Origin: RGIG4576 sp045656705
GTDB lineage: Bacteria > Bacteroidota > Bacteroidia > Bacteroidales > Muribaculaceae
Direction of reading: 5' to 3'
Assembly: GCA_045656705.1 (NCBI GenBank)
Contig: JAZORR010000041.1
Location: 1-64,000 of the forward strand
DNA length: 64,000 nt
Shown: positions 43,656-52,691 of the stretch, one piece after another
Layout of the letters: each line of letters begins with the position of its first letter
Numbering within the stretch: the first letter of the stretch is position 1
Position numbers and translations under genes: made by a program
Notes under the pieces: generated by a model
What the model saw: the letters and a program-made list of their open reading frames with translations, nothing else
What the model was told of the DNA's origin: nothing
The model's database searches: none

Positions 43656-44306
43656 TCACTCTTTGTTGTTATCTTTGAGCGATTTTGCTGTATCCTCTTC
43701 TTGAGGATAGATATTTGATGAATAGAACAAAATCAATGCACCCACGCCCACACATAGCGCAGCATCAGCCACGTTGAAGATTGGTTGGAAGAAAACAAAA
43801 TGATTGCCACCAATCCAAGGCATCCAATCGGGCCAATTCCATTCCACAAGAGGGAAATAAAGCATATCCACCACTCTACCGTGGAACAATACTTCATATC
43901 CACCACCTTCTGGGAACAGAGTAGCAGTGAATGGAGGCATAGGATTATCGAATATCACACCATAAAAGATGCAGTCGATTACATTACCTAATGCTCCAGC
44001 CGTAATCAACGACAAGCATGTTATAGTGCCCATTTTATAGTGGTCGTTGTTTCGGATTTTATAGAGTAAACACATTAAACATATCACGGCAATGATACGG
44101 AACCATGTGAGGAAAAATTTGCTACCTATTTCCATACCGAATGCCATTCCATTGTTTTCAATGAAATACAATCTAAACCACTCTGTTATCATCAATTCTT
44201 CACCATAGAAGAAATTGGTTTTCACCCAAATCTTAGACAATTGGTCAAGAACAATCACGCACACGATAATAATCGTTGCGAGCCAACCTTTTGTTATTTT
44301 CATCAA
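43656..44306 (-). CDS. lspA: Lipoprotein signal peptidase (signal peptidase II)
   Basis: LspA is an inner-membrane aspartyl protease that removes signal peptides from prolipoproteins. The 216 residues show four main membrane helices and the conserved FIENNGMAFGM segment (about 48-58). The two catalytic aspartates are in GNVIDCIFYG (about 108-117) and FNVADAALCVG (about 178-188). An insert of about 35 residues between the catalytic motifs makes it longer than the E. coli enzyme, as is usual in Bacteroidota. It begins 5 bases after the DksA-like gene. Confidence 0.97.
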   Translation of the reverse strand: MMKITKGWLATIIIVCVIVLDQLSKIWVKTNFFYGEELMITEWFRLYFIENNGMAFGMEIGSKFFLTWFRIIAVICLMCLLYKIRNNDHYKMGTITCLSLITAGALGNVIDCIFYGVIFDNPMPPFTATLFPEGGGYEVLFHGRVVDMLYFPLVEWNWPDWMPWIGGNHFVFFQPIFNVADAALCVGVGALILFYSSNIYPQEEDTAKSLKDNNKE

Positions 44307-44311
44307 GGGAA

Positions 44312-44695
44312 TTATTTTCTGTTATCTTCGCTCTTTGCCTCTACACTAAGTGTTGCATGTGGCACAGCACGAAGTCTTTCTTTTGGAATTAATTTTCCTG
44401 TTTTTCGGCACACGCCATAAGTTTTGTTTTCAACTCTCACAAGTGCAGCTTTCAAGTTTTGAATTAATGTCATTTGGCGTTGAGCTAATTGGCCTGCAAC
44501 TTCCTTTTGTAAAGTGTTAGCTCCCTCTTCGGTCACTTTAAAAGTGGGAGAAGTGTCGGCAATATCGTTACCTCCAAGATTGGTGAGATTATCGCGCAAT
44601 CTTTGATATTCGAAATTGGCTTTCTCCAACTTTGCAAGTATTAATTCCTTGAATTCTTGCAATTCTTCGTCGCTATAGCGTGTTTTATCAGTCAT
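44312..44695 (-). CDS. TraR/DksA-family protein lacking most zinc cysteines
   Basis: The 127-residue protein has the DksA layout: a coiled coil (about residues 10-85) and a short globular end with YGVCRKTGKLIPKERLRAVPHAT. Classical DksA binds zinc through four Cys at this place. Here only one Cys (GVC) remains, which from memory is usual for the Bacteroidota members. DksA proteins enter the RNA polymerase secondary channel and tune transcription, often with ppGpp. Whether this one does is inferred. It is co-directional with ileS upstream and lspA downstream. Confidence 0.88.
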   Translation of the reverse strand: MTDKTRYSDEELQEFKELILAKLEKANFEYQRLRDNLTNLGGNDIADTSPTFKVTEEGANTLQKEVAGQLAQRQMTLIQNLKAALVRVENKTYGVCRKTGKLIPKERLRAVPHATLSVEAKSEDNRK

Positions 44696-44765
44696 AGTTA
44701 ATTCCGATTTTATTAGTTAATAATGGTGAGAGAAAAAGTATCTCTCTTGAGTATAGTTATAAAAT

Positions 44766-44804
44766 GCTCTTTAGGGAAAATATAATAGGTCATCCCTAAA
44801 GAGC
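44766..44804 (-). terminator. Terminator-like hairpin after ileS
   Basis: GCTCTTTAGGGA (44766-44777) and its complement (44793-44804) form a perfect 12-bp stem. On the minus strand ATTTTATAA follows, so termination may be partial. Confidence 0.65.
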
Positions 44805-44818
44805 AATATGAATGAGTC

Positions 44819-47800
44819 TTAGATTTTTTCAACTACTACATTAAGCACATAGTCGTCCATATCAAGTTCGATCTTGCTATCGCAATTTTCTACGTCGGCA
44901 ATTTCGATAGATTCGGCCAATACTTGCTTAGCGATATATTCCTTATATTCTTCAATCGCAGCATCAGTGTTTTCGTTGGCAGAAATCTTCACCGCAATCT
45001 TATCTACGATGTTGAAGTCCTTTTCTTTGCGAATGTTTTGGATACGATTCACAAGTTCACGAGCCACACCTTCGCGCTTCAATTCTTCGGTAACAGTGAT
45101 GTCAAGAGCCACAGTAGTAGTGCCTTCATTAGCAACCAACCAGCCTGGAATATCTTCAGAAATCACCTCAACATCGGCAAGTTCTACCACAGCCTCAGTA
45201 CCATCCACATTGAAAGTGAAATTACCATTCTTTTCGAATTCGATGATATCCTTTTGCGACATAGCCACCACTTGTGCAGCAAGAGCCTTCATAATCTTGC
45301 CATACTTAGGACCAAGTTTCTTGAAGTCTGGTTTCACGCGCTTCACAAGCACACCATCTTCGTTGCTCACAAACTTAAGTTCCTTCACATTCACTTCGTT
45401 AAGCACAAGTGCGCTCATAGCTTCTACTTCGGCCTTTTGCTTTTCGTCCATTACAGGCACCATGATAGAAGTAAGTGGTTGACGCACCTTCAGATTAGCT
45501 TTGCGACGCAAAGAAAGCACCATAGAAGTGATGTCTTGTGCGCTCTTCATCTGAGCCTCAAGTTCGCTATTGATGATAGATTCATCGGCAACAGGGAAGT
45601 CGGCCAAGTGTACTGACTTAGTTTCGCCCTTTGACACAGCAGTAAGGTCGCGATACAATTGGTCTGCATAGAATGGAGCGATAGGAGCAATCAACAATGC
45701 GATAGTTTCAAGACAAGTGTAAAGAGTTTGGTAAGCCGAAAGTTTATCTTCGTTCATATCACCACCCCAGAAACGCTTGCGATTTAGGCGCACATACCAG
45801 TTGCTCAAGTTATCTCCCACGAAATCGCTAATAGCACGAGCAGCCTTAGTAGGTTCGTAGTCTTCTAATTGCTTAGTGACTTCAGCCACAAGAGTGTTCA
45901 AAAGTGAAAGAATCCAACGGTCGATTTCAGGACGCTTTGCAAATTCCACTTGAGGAGCTGAATTGTCGAAACCATCAACATTAGCATATAGTGCGAAGAA
46001 TGAATAAGTGTTGTAAAGTGTACCGAAGAACTTACGGCTCACTTCAGCCACACCGTTAGTATCAAACTTCAAGTTGTCCCAAGGAGAAGAGTTTGAAATC
46101 ATATACCAACGCAATGGGTCGGTACCAAACTTCTCAATAGTTTCAAATGGATCTACAGCATTACCGAGACGCTTACTCATCTTATTGCCGTTCTTGTCGA
46201 GTACAAGACCATTTGAGATAACCGACTTGTAGGCTACGCTGTCAAATACCATAGTACCGATAGCGTGAAGAGTAAAGAACCAACCACGAGTTTGGTCTAC
46301 ACCTTCTGCAATAAAGTCGGCAGGGAATACTGTACCATTGTCAAGCACTTCCTTGTTTTCGAAAGGATAGTGGATTTGAGCATAAGGCATAGCACCAGAG
46401 TCGAACCATACGTCAATCAAGTCAAGTTCGCGCTTCATTGGTTTGCCTGTAGCAGATACCAATACGATATCATCTACATAAGGACGGTGAATGTCGATCT
46501 TATCATAGTTAGCCTTGTTATAGTCGCCTGGAACGAAACCTTTATCTTTGTAAGGGTTGCTCTTCATCACGCCTGCAGCCACAGCCTTTTCTATTTCGTC
46601 ATAAAGTTCTTGAATGCTACCGATACAGATTTCTTCGCCATCTTCGCTACGCCAGATAGGAAGAGGAGTACCCCAATAACGGCTACGGCTCAAGTTCCAA
46701 TCATTCAAGTTTTCAAGCCATTTACCGAAACGACCTGTACCTGTGTGTTCAGGTTTCCAGTAGATAGATTTGTTAAGCTCGAACATACGTTCTTTGCATT
46801 CGGTAGACTTGATAAACCAGCTATCAAGAGGATAGTAAAGCACAGGCTTATCGGTACGCCAACAGTGAGGATAGTTGTGTACATGCTTTTCGATCTTGAA
46901 TGCAGTACCTGCTTGCTTCATCTTCATGCAAAGCACGATGTTCAAATCTTCGGCCTTAGAGGCAGCTGCTTCGTCGTACTTACCGCCTACATTGTATTGA
47001 GGATCGTAAGCGTTCTTTACGAATGCACCAGCATATTCTTTATATTCTTCGTTAACACAATTAGCAACGAAATCTTCGTCAAGTTCGTCAAGAGTCCAGT
47101 ATTTACCAGAGAAATCAACCATAGGACGAGTTTCGCCCTTCTTGTTCACCATAAACAATGAAGGTATACCCGCAGCCTTAGCCACGAATGCGTCGTCGGC
47201 ACCAAAAGTAGGAGCAATGTGTACGATACCAGTACCATCTTCGGTAGTTACATAATCACCAGGGATTACACGGAAACCATTTTCGTTGATTACAGCCTTA
47301 CCATTAACCAAATCCACTGGTTTTACCCATGGGAATAGTTGTTGGTACTTCATACCCACAAGTTCTGCACCTGTATATTCGGCAATCACGCGATAAGGTA
47401 CTACCTTTTCGCCTTGCTTGTATTCATCAAGAGGTAGATCAGCACCCTTCGCATCAAGGTAGGCATTTAGGCGAGCCTTTGCCATGATCACCACCATAGG
47501 TTCGGCATTGTATGGGTTGTAGGTTTCTACAGCCACATATTCAATCTTTGGACCCACACAAAGTGCAGTGTTAGACGGCAAAGTCCAAGGAGTAGTGGTC
47601 CAACCGATGATATTTACATTAGCCGCAAACTTTGCATCTGCTTTAGCCTTGATGTCGGCAAGTATAGCATTGTCATTTTCTTCTACCTTGAAGATAGCAG
47701 TAACGGTAGTATCTTTTACGTCGCGATAGCAACCAGGTTGGTTCAATTCGTGAGAACTCAAACCTGTACCGGCAGCAGGAGAATATGGTTGGATAGTGTA

Positions 47801-48331
47801 ACCCTTGTAAAGAAGTCCCTTATTATAAAGTTGCTTCAAAAGCCACCAAAGAGTTTCGATGTAACTGTTTTCGTAAGTAATGTAAGGATTATCGGTATCC
47901 ACCCAATAACCCATGCGATGAGTAAGGTCGGTCCATTCCTTTGTGTATTTCATTACTTCCTTACGGCAAGCAGCATTATAGTCGTCTACTGATATCTTCT
48001 TACCGATATCTTCTTTAGTTATGCCCATAGCCTTTTCTACACCAAGTTCCACAGGAAGACCGTGTGTGTCCCATCCAGCCTTACGCATCACTTGGAAGCC
48101 TTTCATAGTCTTGAAACGGCAAATAATATCCTTAATAGCGCGAGCCATCACATGGTGAATACCTGGCATACCATTAGCCGATGGAGGTCCTTCGAAAAAT
48201 ACAAAAGAAGGAGCGCCTTCGCGCACTTTAATACTTTGTGCAAACACATCTTCTTGATTCCACTTATCAAGAACTTCCTTATTTACCTCAGAAAGATTAA
48301 ATTTGCTATATTCTTTAAACTTATTTTTCAT
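44819..48331 (-). CDS. ileS: Isoleucine-tRNA ligase
   Basis: This cytosolic class I synthetase charges and edits tRNA-Ile. The 1170 residues include the HIGH-type motif in NGMPGIHHVMAR (about 53-64), the large CP1 editing domain with GWTTTPWTLPSN, and KMSKR in NGNKMSKRLGN (about 717-721). An anticodon-binding domain and a long C-terminal region follow. The length matches the eukaryote-like IleS type (without the C-terminal zinc finger of E. coli IleS) that Bacteroidota carry. This type is often less sensitive to mupirocin, but that cannot be stated for this protein. A -7 box (TACTTTTG, 48372-48379, minus strand) lies 40 bases before the ATG. Confidence 0.97.
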   Translation of the reverse strand: MKNKFKEYSKFNLSEVNKEVLDKWNQEDVFAQSIKVREGAPSFVFFEGPPSANGMPGIHHVMARAIKDIICRFKTMKGFQVMRKAGWDTHGLPVELGVEKAMGITKEDIGKKISVDDYNAACRKEVMKYTKEWTDLTHRMGYWVDTDNPYITYENSYIETLWWLLKQLYNKGLLYKGYTIQPYSPAAGTGLSSHELNQPGCYRDVKDTTVTAIFKVEENDNAILADIKAKADAKFAANVNIIGWTTTPWTLPSNTALCVGPKIEYVAVETYNPYNAEPMVVIMAKARLNAYLDAKGADLPLDEYKQGEKVVPYRVIAEYTGAELVGMKYQQLFPWVKPVDLVNGKAVINENGFRVIPGDYVTTEDGTGIVHIAPTFGADDAFVAKAAGIPSLFMVNKKGETRPMVDFSGKYWTLDELDEDFVANCVNEEYKEYAGAFVKNAYDPQYNVGGKYDEAAASKAEDLNIVLCMKMKQAGTAFKIEKHVHNYPHCWRTDKPVLYYPLDSWFIKSTECKERMFELNKSIYWKPEHTGTGRFGKWLENLNDWNLSRSRYWGTPLPIWRSEDGEEICIGSIQELYDEIEKAVAAGVMKSNPYKDKGFVPGDYNKANYDKIDIHRPYVDDIVLVSATGKPMKRELDLIDVWFDSGAMPYAQIHYPFENKEVLDNGTVFPADFIAEGVDQTRGWFFTLHAIGTMVFDSVAYKSVISNGLVLDKNGNKMSKRLGNAVDPFETIEKFGTDPLRWYMISNSSPWDNLKFDTNGVAEVSRKFFGTLYNTYSFFALYANVDGFDNSAPQVEFAKRPEIDRWILSLLNTLVAEVTKQLEDYEPTKAARAISDFVGDNLSNWYVRLNRKRFWGGDMNEDKLSAYQTLYTCLETIALLIAPIAPFYADQLYRDLTAVSKGETKSVHLADFPVADESIINSELEAQMKSAQDITSMVLSLRRKANLKVRQPLTSIMVPVMDEKQKAEVEAMSALVLNEVNVKELKFVSNEDGVLVKRVKPDFKKLGPKYGKIMKALAAQVVAMSQKDIIEFEKNGNFTFNVDGTEAVVELADVEVISEDIPGWLVANEGTTTVALDITVTEELKREGVARELVNRIQNIRKEKDFNIVDKIAVKISANENTDAAIEEYKEYIAKQVLAESIEIADVENCDSKIELDMDDYVLNVVVEKI

Positions 48332-48463
48332 AAAATATACTAAGATAGTCTCTTATAAAATTTACTTTTTGCAAAAGTAATAAATATTTATGGGAATTTC
48401 TATAAATTCCGCAGATTAGTTAAACATTTGTTGTTGAGAATAGTTATTTATCCTCAAAATGAG

Positions 48464-49657
48464 TTATTTCACACCTAATTTACCACCTTTTACGCCACCT
48501 TTAACACCACCACCAAGGCTGAAGATATTTTGGTCGTAGGAAACTGTTTTTTTGCCCATTTCGCGTTTGCGTTTCAAGGCAAGTTGCACAAGGCGATCCA
48601 TAAGTTGGTCGAAGCGAATACCTGTAGCTTCCCACAAGTAAAACGAAAGCGATCCTGGGATGGTATTAATCTCATTTACATAAATTTCACGAGTCTTGCG
48701 ATCGACAATTACGTCGACACGGCTCACACCATGGCATGAAAGTACTCGGAAAGTTTCGCCAGCGAGATATTGAATGCGCTTAGTTTCTTCTTCAGGCAGA
48801 TTGGCAGGGATTTCTTTTTGAGATGCTTGCATACCTTTGGCACCTTTGCTTCCACCCATATACTTATCTTCGTAGGTCAAGAAGTCGCAAGTCTTGATAG
48901 GTTCTTCTAGTACCGACATTTGATAGTCGTCGCAATCGCCAAGCACCGAGCAGTTGATTTCTTGCAATTGTTCTACCATATCTTCCACGATGATGCGAGT
49001 AGAGTACACTTCGGCGGCATCAATTTTCTCGATGAGTTCTTCTCTGTTATAGGCACAACCAATACCCACACTCGAACCGAGGTTTGCAGGTTTCACAATC
49101 ACAGGATAGCCCAACTTACTTTCGATATTAGAGAGGAGAGTGTCGCGTTGAGCATACCATTGTTTGTCGGTAAACCACACGTAGTTAACTACCGGAATAT
49201 CACAAGCCTGAAGGATTTGCTTCATTGTGATTTTGTCCATACCATTTGCACTTGATAGAGTGTTGCAACCGGCATAAGGAATACCAATAGTTTCGAGTAC
49301 ACCTTCGAAGATACCATCTTCGCCATTTGATCCGTGAAGCACAGGAATCACTACATCGAGAGTGGTAATCACGTTTGAACCGAAAAGTTTTTTCTTGCAA
49401 CGATAAAGATTGTAATCGCCGTAGCAAGGTTGCATATACACTTGCTCACATTTAGCAAGCATTGCTGGCACATCTTTATAATTAGCTACATCAAGGAGAG
49501 CTTCGCCAGTGTACCATTTACCATCTTTGGTAATATATATAGGAGTCACATCATACTTGTCGCGATTGATTGCGTGCATGGCTTGTGACGCCGAAATAAC
49601 TGAGATTTCGTGTTCGGTAGAGCGGCCTCCAAAGAACACACCAATATTAGTCTTCAT
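48464..49657 (-). CDS. ddl: D-alanine-D-alanine ligase
   Basis: Ddl joins two D-Ala for the end of the peptidoglycan stem peptide. The 397 residues have FFGGRSTEHEISV at the N-terminus, the ATP-grasp core with VKPANLGSSVGI (about 189-200) and the metal-binding EINTIPGSLSFYLW (about 334-347). Length is close to the DdlA/VanA-type enzymes. The last 16 residues (GGGVKGGVKGGKLGVK) are a Gly/Lys repeat that I do not expect in this family. It looks like a slippage-derived extension. The murF-like gene ends 47 bases upstream, so both sit in one transcript. Confidence 0.95.
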   Translation of the reverse strand: MKTNIGVFFGGRSTEHEISVISASQAMHAINRDKYDVTPIYITKDGKWYTGEALLDVANYKDVPAMLAKCEQVYMQPCYGDYNLYRCKKKLFGSNVITTLDVVIPVLHGSNGEDGIFEGVLETIGIPYAGCNTLSSANGMDKITMKQILQACDIPVVNYVWFTDKQWYAQRDTLLSNIESKLGYPVIVKPANLGSSVGIGCAYNREELIEKIDAAEVYSTRIIVEDMVEQLQEINCSVLGDCDDYQMSVLEEPIKTCDFLTYEDKYMGGSKGAKGMQASQKEIPANLPEEETKRIQYLAGETFRVLSCHGVSRVDVIVDRKTREIYVNEINTIPGSLSFYLWEATGIRFDQLMDRLVQLALKRKREMGKKTVSYDQNIFSLGGGVKGGVKGGKLGVK

Positions 49658-49704
49658 CTATATGTTGTATTATATTTTATCAATATTATTATTTTCGTTA
49701 TCTG

Positions 49705-51291
49705 TTATTTAAAAGTGTCGGGCAAATCGTTTTCGTAGAGCACGATATCGCCTTTTGTAGTGAGTTTTGCCAATTCAATTTGAGCTTGGTTGAATGTGTC
49801 GACAACGATAAGACGATCACCTTCGGTCCATCCCTTAGCCTTGATGCCTTTTACAATAGCATCGCGATTATATTGGCCTACGATGATAGCAATATCACAA
49901 GTCTCAGTGATATGTTCGCCAAACTTTTCGTTGTAATATTCTTGCTTGTCGCCAAGTTCTATCATACCAGGAGTCACTACTATGCGTTTGCCACTCGTCA
50001 TAGAGCCGAGTACGTCAAGAGCCATTCTTGATCCATCGGGATTAGAATTGAACGCATCATCTATAATTATCACCCCTGCAGGCGTACGCTTGATATTCAA
50101 TCTATGCTCCACTTGTGCAATCTTGCTCACAGCATATTTGATTTTTTCCTCAGGTACACCCATTTTAAGAGCCACAATTACTGCACCCATAAGATTGGAA
50201 ATATTGCATTCGCCTACGAGTTTTGTGGTGAGTTGAATGCTATGTCCTTCGCCTACGATGGTAAAAGATGTACCCATAGGACTATATTCTACATTATCTA
50301 CCTTGTAGTGAGCATTAGCCACATTCTTCACTGCATATCGCTTGGTGTCGACATTTGCCACTGCTCTATTAGCCACAAATTCAAAATCGTCATTAAGTAC
50401 AGCAAATCCATCGGCAGGCAAAGCGTCGACGAGTTCGAACTTGGTTTTTTGTACATTTTCGATACTCTTAAACGATTCTAAATGTTGTGGACCTACAGCT
50501 GTGACTATACCTATTTGAGGATTGACGATATCGCATATCTCTTTGATATCGCCCACATTTTTAGCACCCATTTCCACAATGAACACTTCGTTGTAAGGTT
50601 TCATCATTTCACGCACTGTGCGAGTCACACCCATAGGAGTGTTGAAACTGCCCGGAGTCATCAATACCGAAAACTGTTCGCTAAGGATTTGCTCAAGATA
50701 GTGCTTTGTACTGGTCTTACCATAACTACCTGTAATACCGATAATCTTGAGGTGGGGCATTTGCTTGAGAATGCGTTTGGCATCGTTTATGAAACTCTTA
50801 TTTATATGGTTCTCCACTGGTTTCATAATACAATTGGTGAACATTGTGATAGCATAAGAGAATGCAGAGAATGCAATAGCTCCGAATGCAATGGCTTGCA
50901 TACGTCCACCACTATAAAGCAGAATGACAAGTGCCATGAGAAGCATTTCTACCGAAATCAATCGCCACACACGCTTGGTGAACACAAGAGAGTGCTTGTA
51001 TTTAGTCTTCTTTAAGTTGATCGACATTACAATCAGCACCACTATAAATATCCACTTGATTGCTATCGACAACATAAATGGAGCAAATTTCGACACTAAG
51101 AAAAGGCCCATTATCATGCAAAGCATTCTTGGCATCGAGGTGTGCTCGCTATTTTGCTTCAGCCATTTTTTGTATCGTTCGTTGCGATAGGAGTTTTGTT
51201 GGAGCATCTGAATGTCGCGCTTCACCACCAAAACCAAGTAGAAAACGGCTACTATCGCCAAAATTATATTTGTAATAAAAAATATTGACAT
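49705..51291 (-). CDS. murF: MurF-like Mur ligase with N-terminal membrane domain
   Basis: MurF adds D-Ala-D-Ala to UDP-MurNAc-tripeptide. The first 155 residues hold about four to five membrane helices, absent from E. coli MurF. The rest is a Mur ligase: ATP loop GITGSYGKTSTK (about 186-197), VEMGAKNVGDI (about 232-242), AVGPQHLESF and a C-terminal domain with DDAFNSNPDG. It lies next to ddl and 12 bases after the alpha/beta hydrolase. Partner and substrate fit cell-wall synthesis, but a paralogous role (a second, membrane-anchored ligase) cannot be excluded without seeing the rest of the genome. Confidence 0.85.
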   Translation of the reverse strand: MSIFFITNIILAIVAVFYLVLVVKRDIQMLQQNSYRNERYKKWLKQNSEHTSMPRMLCMIMGLFLVSKFAPFMLSIAIKWIFIVVLIVMSINLKKTKYKHSLVFTKRVWRLISVEMLLMALVILLYSGGRMQAIAFGAIAFSAFSYAITMFTNCIMKPVENHINKSFINDAKRILKQMPHLKIIGITGSYGKTSTKHYLEQILSEQFSVLMTPGSFNTPMGVTRTVREMMKPYNEVFIVEMGAKNVGDIKEICDIVNPQIGIVTAVGPQHLESFKSIENVQKTKFELVDALPADGFAVLNDDFEFVANRAVANVDTKRYAVKNVANAHYKVDNVEYSPMGTSFTIVGEGHSIQLTTKLVGECNISNLMGAVIVALKMGVPEEKIKYAVSKIAQVEHRLNIKRTPAGVIIIDDAFNSNPDGSRMALDVLGSMTSGKRIVVTPGMIELGDKQEYYNEKFGEHITETCDIAIIVGQYNRDAIVKGIKAKGWTEGDRLIVVDTFNQAQIELAKLTTKGDIVLYENDLPDTFK

Positions 51292-51303
51292 AAAATTTAT
51301 ATG

Positions 51304-52077
51304 TTATTTGTTCAATTCATTTTTTAAAAAGCTCTTTAATACAGCGGCAAATTGATATGGGTTTTCAAGGAAACTATAGTGTCCTACGCCATCAAAAGCC
51401 ACAAGTCCAGCATCGGGAATGAGTTTTTCCATCACTTCGGCATCGCGCAGTGGAGTGGCGGTGTCGTTCTTACCCCAAATGAGCAAAGTGGGGCATTTGA
51501 TGTTTGGCATCACATGTTTTAAATCCTCATTTACAACCTTACTAAGTATGGCACGCATCTTAGGAGTGGAGCTGTTGTAGTCGCTCGAACCTGATTTGCC
51601 TCTATATTTATCAATCATTTCCTCGCCTTTCTTAGCACCGAAGAGTAAGGGTAGTATTCGCTTCATAGCCTTAAAAGAATACACTTTAAAGTAATACTTA
51701 AGCGAGCGACGAGGCTTCACACCGGCAGCATCTACGAGTATCAGTTTCTTCACTTCGTGGCGTGATGAGTAAAGAATGCCCACTCTGCCACCAAATGAAT
51801 GCCCCAAGAGTATGGGGTTTTTAATGCCTTCTATTGAGATGAATTCCTCAATGAGACGAGTGTATTCTTCTACTCCCCACACTGTTTCGGGTTCGGAACT
51901 TGCTCCAAATCCAGGGAAATCCACGTTGTAAACCTTCATTCCAGGCAAAAGCACTTTTTCAATGCTTGCCAAAGTGGCGTGATTGCACCCCCAACCGTGC
52001 ATCAGCACAATTGGTTGCCCTTCACCTTCCACAGTGTAATGAAAGTCAACACCACCGATATGTAGATTCTTTTCCAT
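51304..52077 (-). CDS. Alpha/beta hydrolase
   Basis: The ATG at 52077 is used; the frame two codons longer would begin with TTG. The 257-residue protein has the oxyanion HGWGCN (about residues 27-32), the nucleophile elbow GHSFGG (about 93-98), the catalytic Asp in GKNDTATPL (near 207) and His in GVGHYSFLEN (near 234). This is a complete Ser-Asp-His triad. The small cap domain is rich in Lys/Arg. The substrate is not predictable. It is the first gene of an operon with murF-like and ddl, which hints at an envelope-related ester or amide. Confidence 0.9.
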   Translation of the reverse strand: MEKNLHIGGVDFHYTVEGEGQPIVLMHGWGCNHATLASIEKVLLPGMKVYNVDFPGFGASSEPETVWGVEEYTRLIEEFISIEGIKNPILLGHSFGGRVGILYSSRHEVKKLILVDAAGVKPRRSLKYYFKVYSFKAMKRILPLLFGAKKGEEMIDKYRGKSGSSDYNSSTPKMRAILSKVVNEDLKHVMPNIKCPTLLIWGKNDTATPLRDAEVMEKLIPDAGLVAFDGVGHYSFLENPYQFAAVLKSFLKNELNK

Positions 52078-52114
52078 ATTCAAAAAAACTATTAATTTGC
52101 AAAGTTACAAAATC

Positions 52115-52271
52115 AAACTTTACCTTTTCCTATTTTTCGGTAAAAGTTATCGTAAAAACTTTTAGAATTATGTGTTATTAAGAGTAGAAATGGGTGCAAA
52201 TCTATATTTATAGAAGAGATTTGCGTAGTTCTTTTGATGTTACAATGATATATTAGTCTCCTCAAATCTGG
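52115..52271. other. Long leader region before the hydrolase-murF-ddl operon
   Basis: No gene is seen. If transcription starts about six bases past the -7 box at 52274-52281, the leader would be near 190 bases, long for this window. No riboswitch class could be recognised by eye. Confidence 0.35.
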
Positions 52272-52336
52272 TGCAAAGATACAACCAAAATAACGAGAAA
52301 GTTTCCTTAAAAAGGATAACCGCGAAAAAAAAATTA
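52272..52336 (-). repeat. Promoter-linked repeat module, copy B
   Basis: This has the same arrangement as copy A at 24512-24576: -7 box TATCTTTG (52274-52281), 18-19 unconserved bases, the imperfect palindrome GTTTCCTTAAAAAGGATAAC (52301-52320), then a few variable bases and an A-run plus ATTA. Box and palindrome are identical in both copies, while the spacer is diverged but equal in length. It precedes the hydrolase-murF-ddl operon. Confidence 0.7.
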
Positions 52337-52401
52337 GGAGTGAGGTAGGATAAATTAGTAATGAGATGTGAGGTTTCTTTAAAAGGTAGGGGTGTAGATA
52401 C

Positions 52402-52429
52402 AAAAAGAGCTTGAAGATCTTCAAGCTCT
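52402..52429 (-). terminator. Terminator of tRNA-Ser(GCU)
   Basis: A perfect 24-base palindrome spans 52406-52429 (10-bp stem AGAGCTTGAA with loop GATC). On the minus strand it runs into TTTTTG, five bases after the tRNA. Confidence 0.85.
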
Positions 52430-52434
52430 CTTTG

Positions 52435-52521
52435 CGGAAAGGACGAGATTCGAACTCGTGGTAGGATTACTCCTACGACAGTTTAGCAAACTGTTGGTTT
52501 CAGCCACTCACCCACCTTTCC
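52435..52521 (-). tRNA. tRNA-Ser(GCU)
   Basis: On the minus strand the acceptor GGAAAGG pairs with CCTTTCC, followed by discriminator G. The anticodon arm is ACAGT-TTGCTAA-ACTGT with anticodon GCT. A long variable arm (GTAGGAGTAATCCTAC) marks a class II tRNA, and the T-arm is ACGAGTTCGAATCTCGT. CCA is not encoded. Confidence 0.95.
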
Positions 52522-52554
52522 AAGCGAATACCGAATTATTTCGTTTTGCGAGTG

Positions 52555-52585
52555 CAAAGATAGAGACTTTTATTGAAACTGCAAA
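52555..52585 (-). promoter_or_regulatory. Promoter of tRNA-Ser(GCU)
   Basis: On the minus strand TTTG (52582-52585), 19 bases and TATCTTTG (52555-52562), a full match to the consensus. Confidence 0.8.
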
Positions 52586-52666
52586 ATATTTCGTCAATTA
52601 TTTTTATTTTTTTCGTTATTCAGTTAAAAAAACGCAGTAAAAGCAGTCTTTTCGCTGAATATTCTA

Positions 52667-52674
52667 TAACTTTG
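52667..52674 (+). promoter_or_regulatory. -7 box of mltG
   Basis: TAACTTTG ends 17 bases before the mltG ATG. No TTTG is placed correctly at -33. Confidence 0.5.
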
Positions 52675-52691
52675 CAAAAAAAGAAGATTTT

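Noticed and set aside
44924..45616. Plus-strand open frame of 230 codons
   Set aside because: A shadow of the ileS C-terminal region.
46265..47161. Plus-strand open frame of 298 codons
   Set aside because: It lies wholly inside ileS on the other strand, has the composition of a shadow frame and no promoter.
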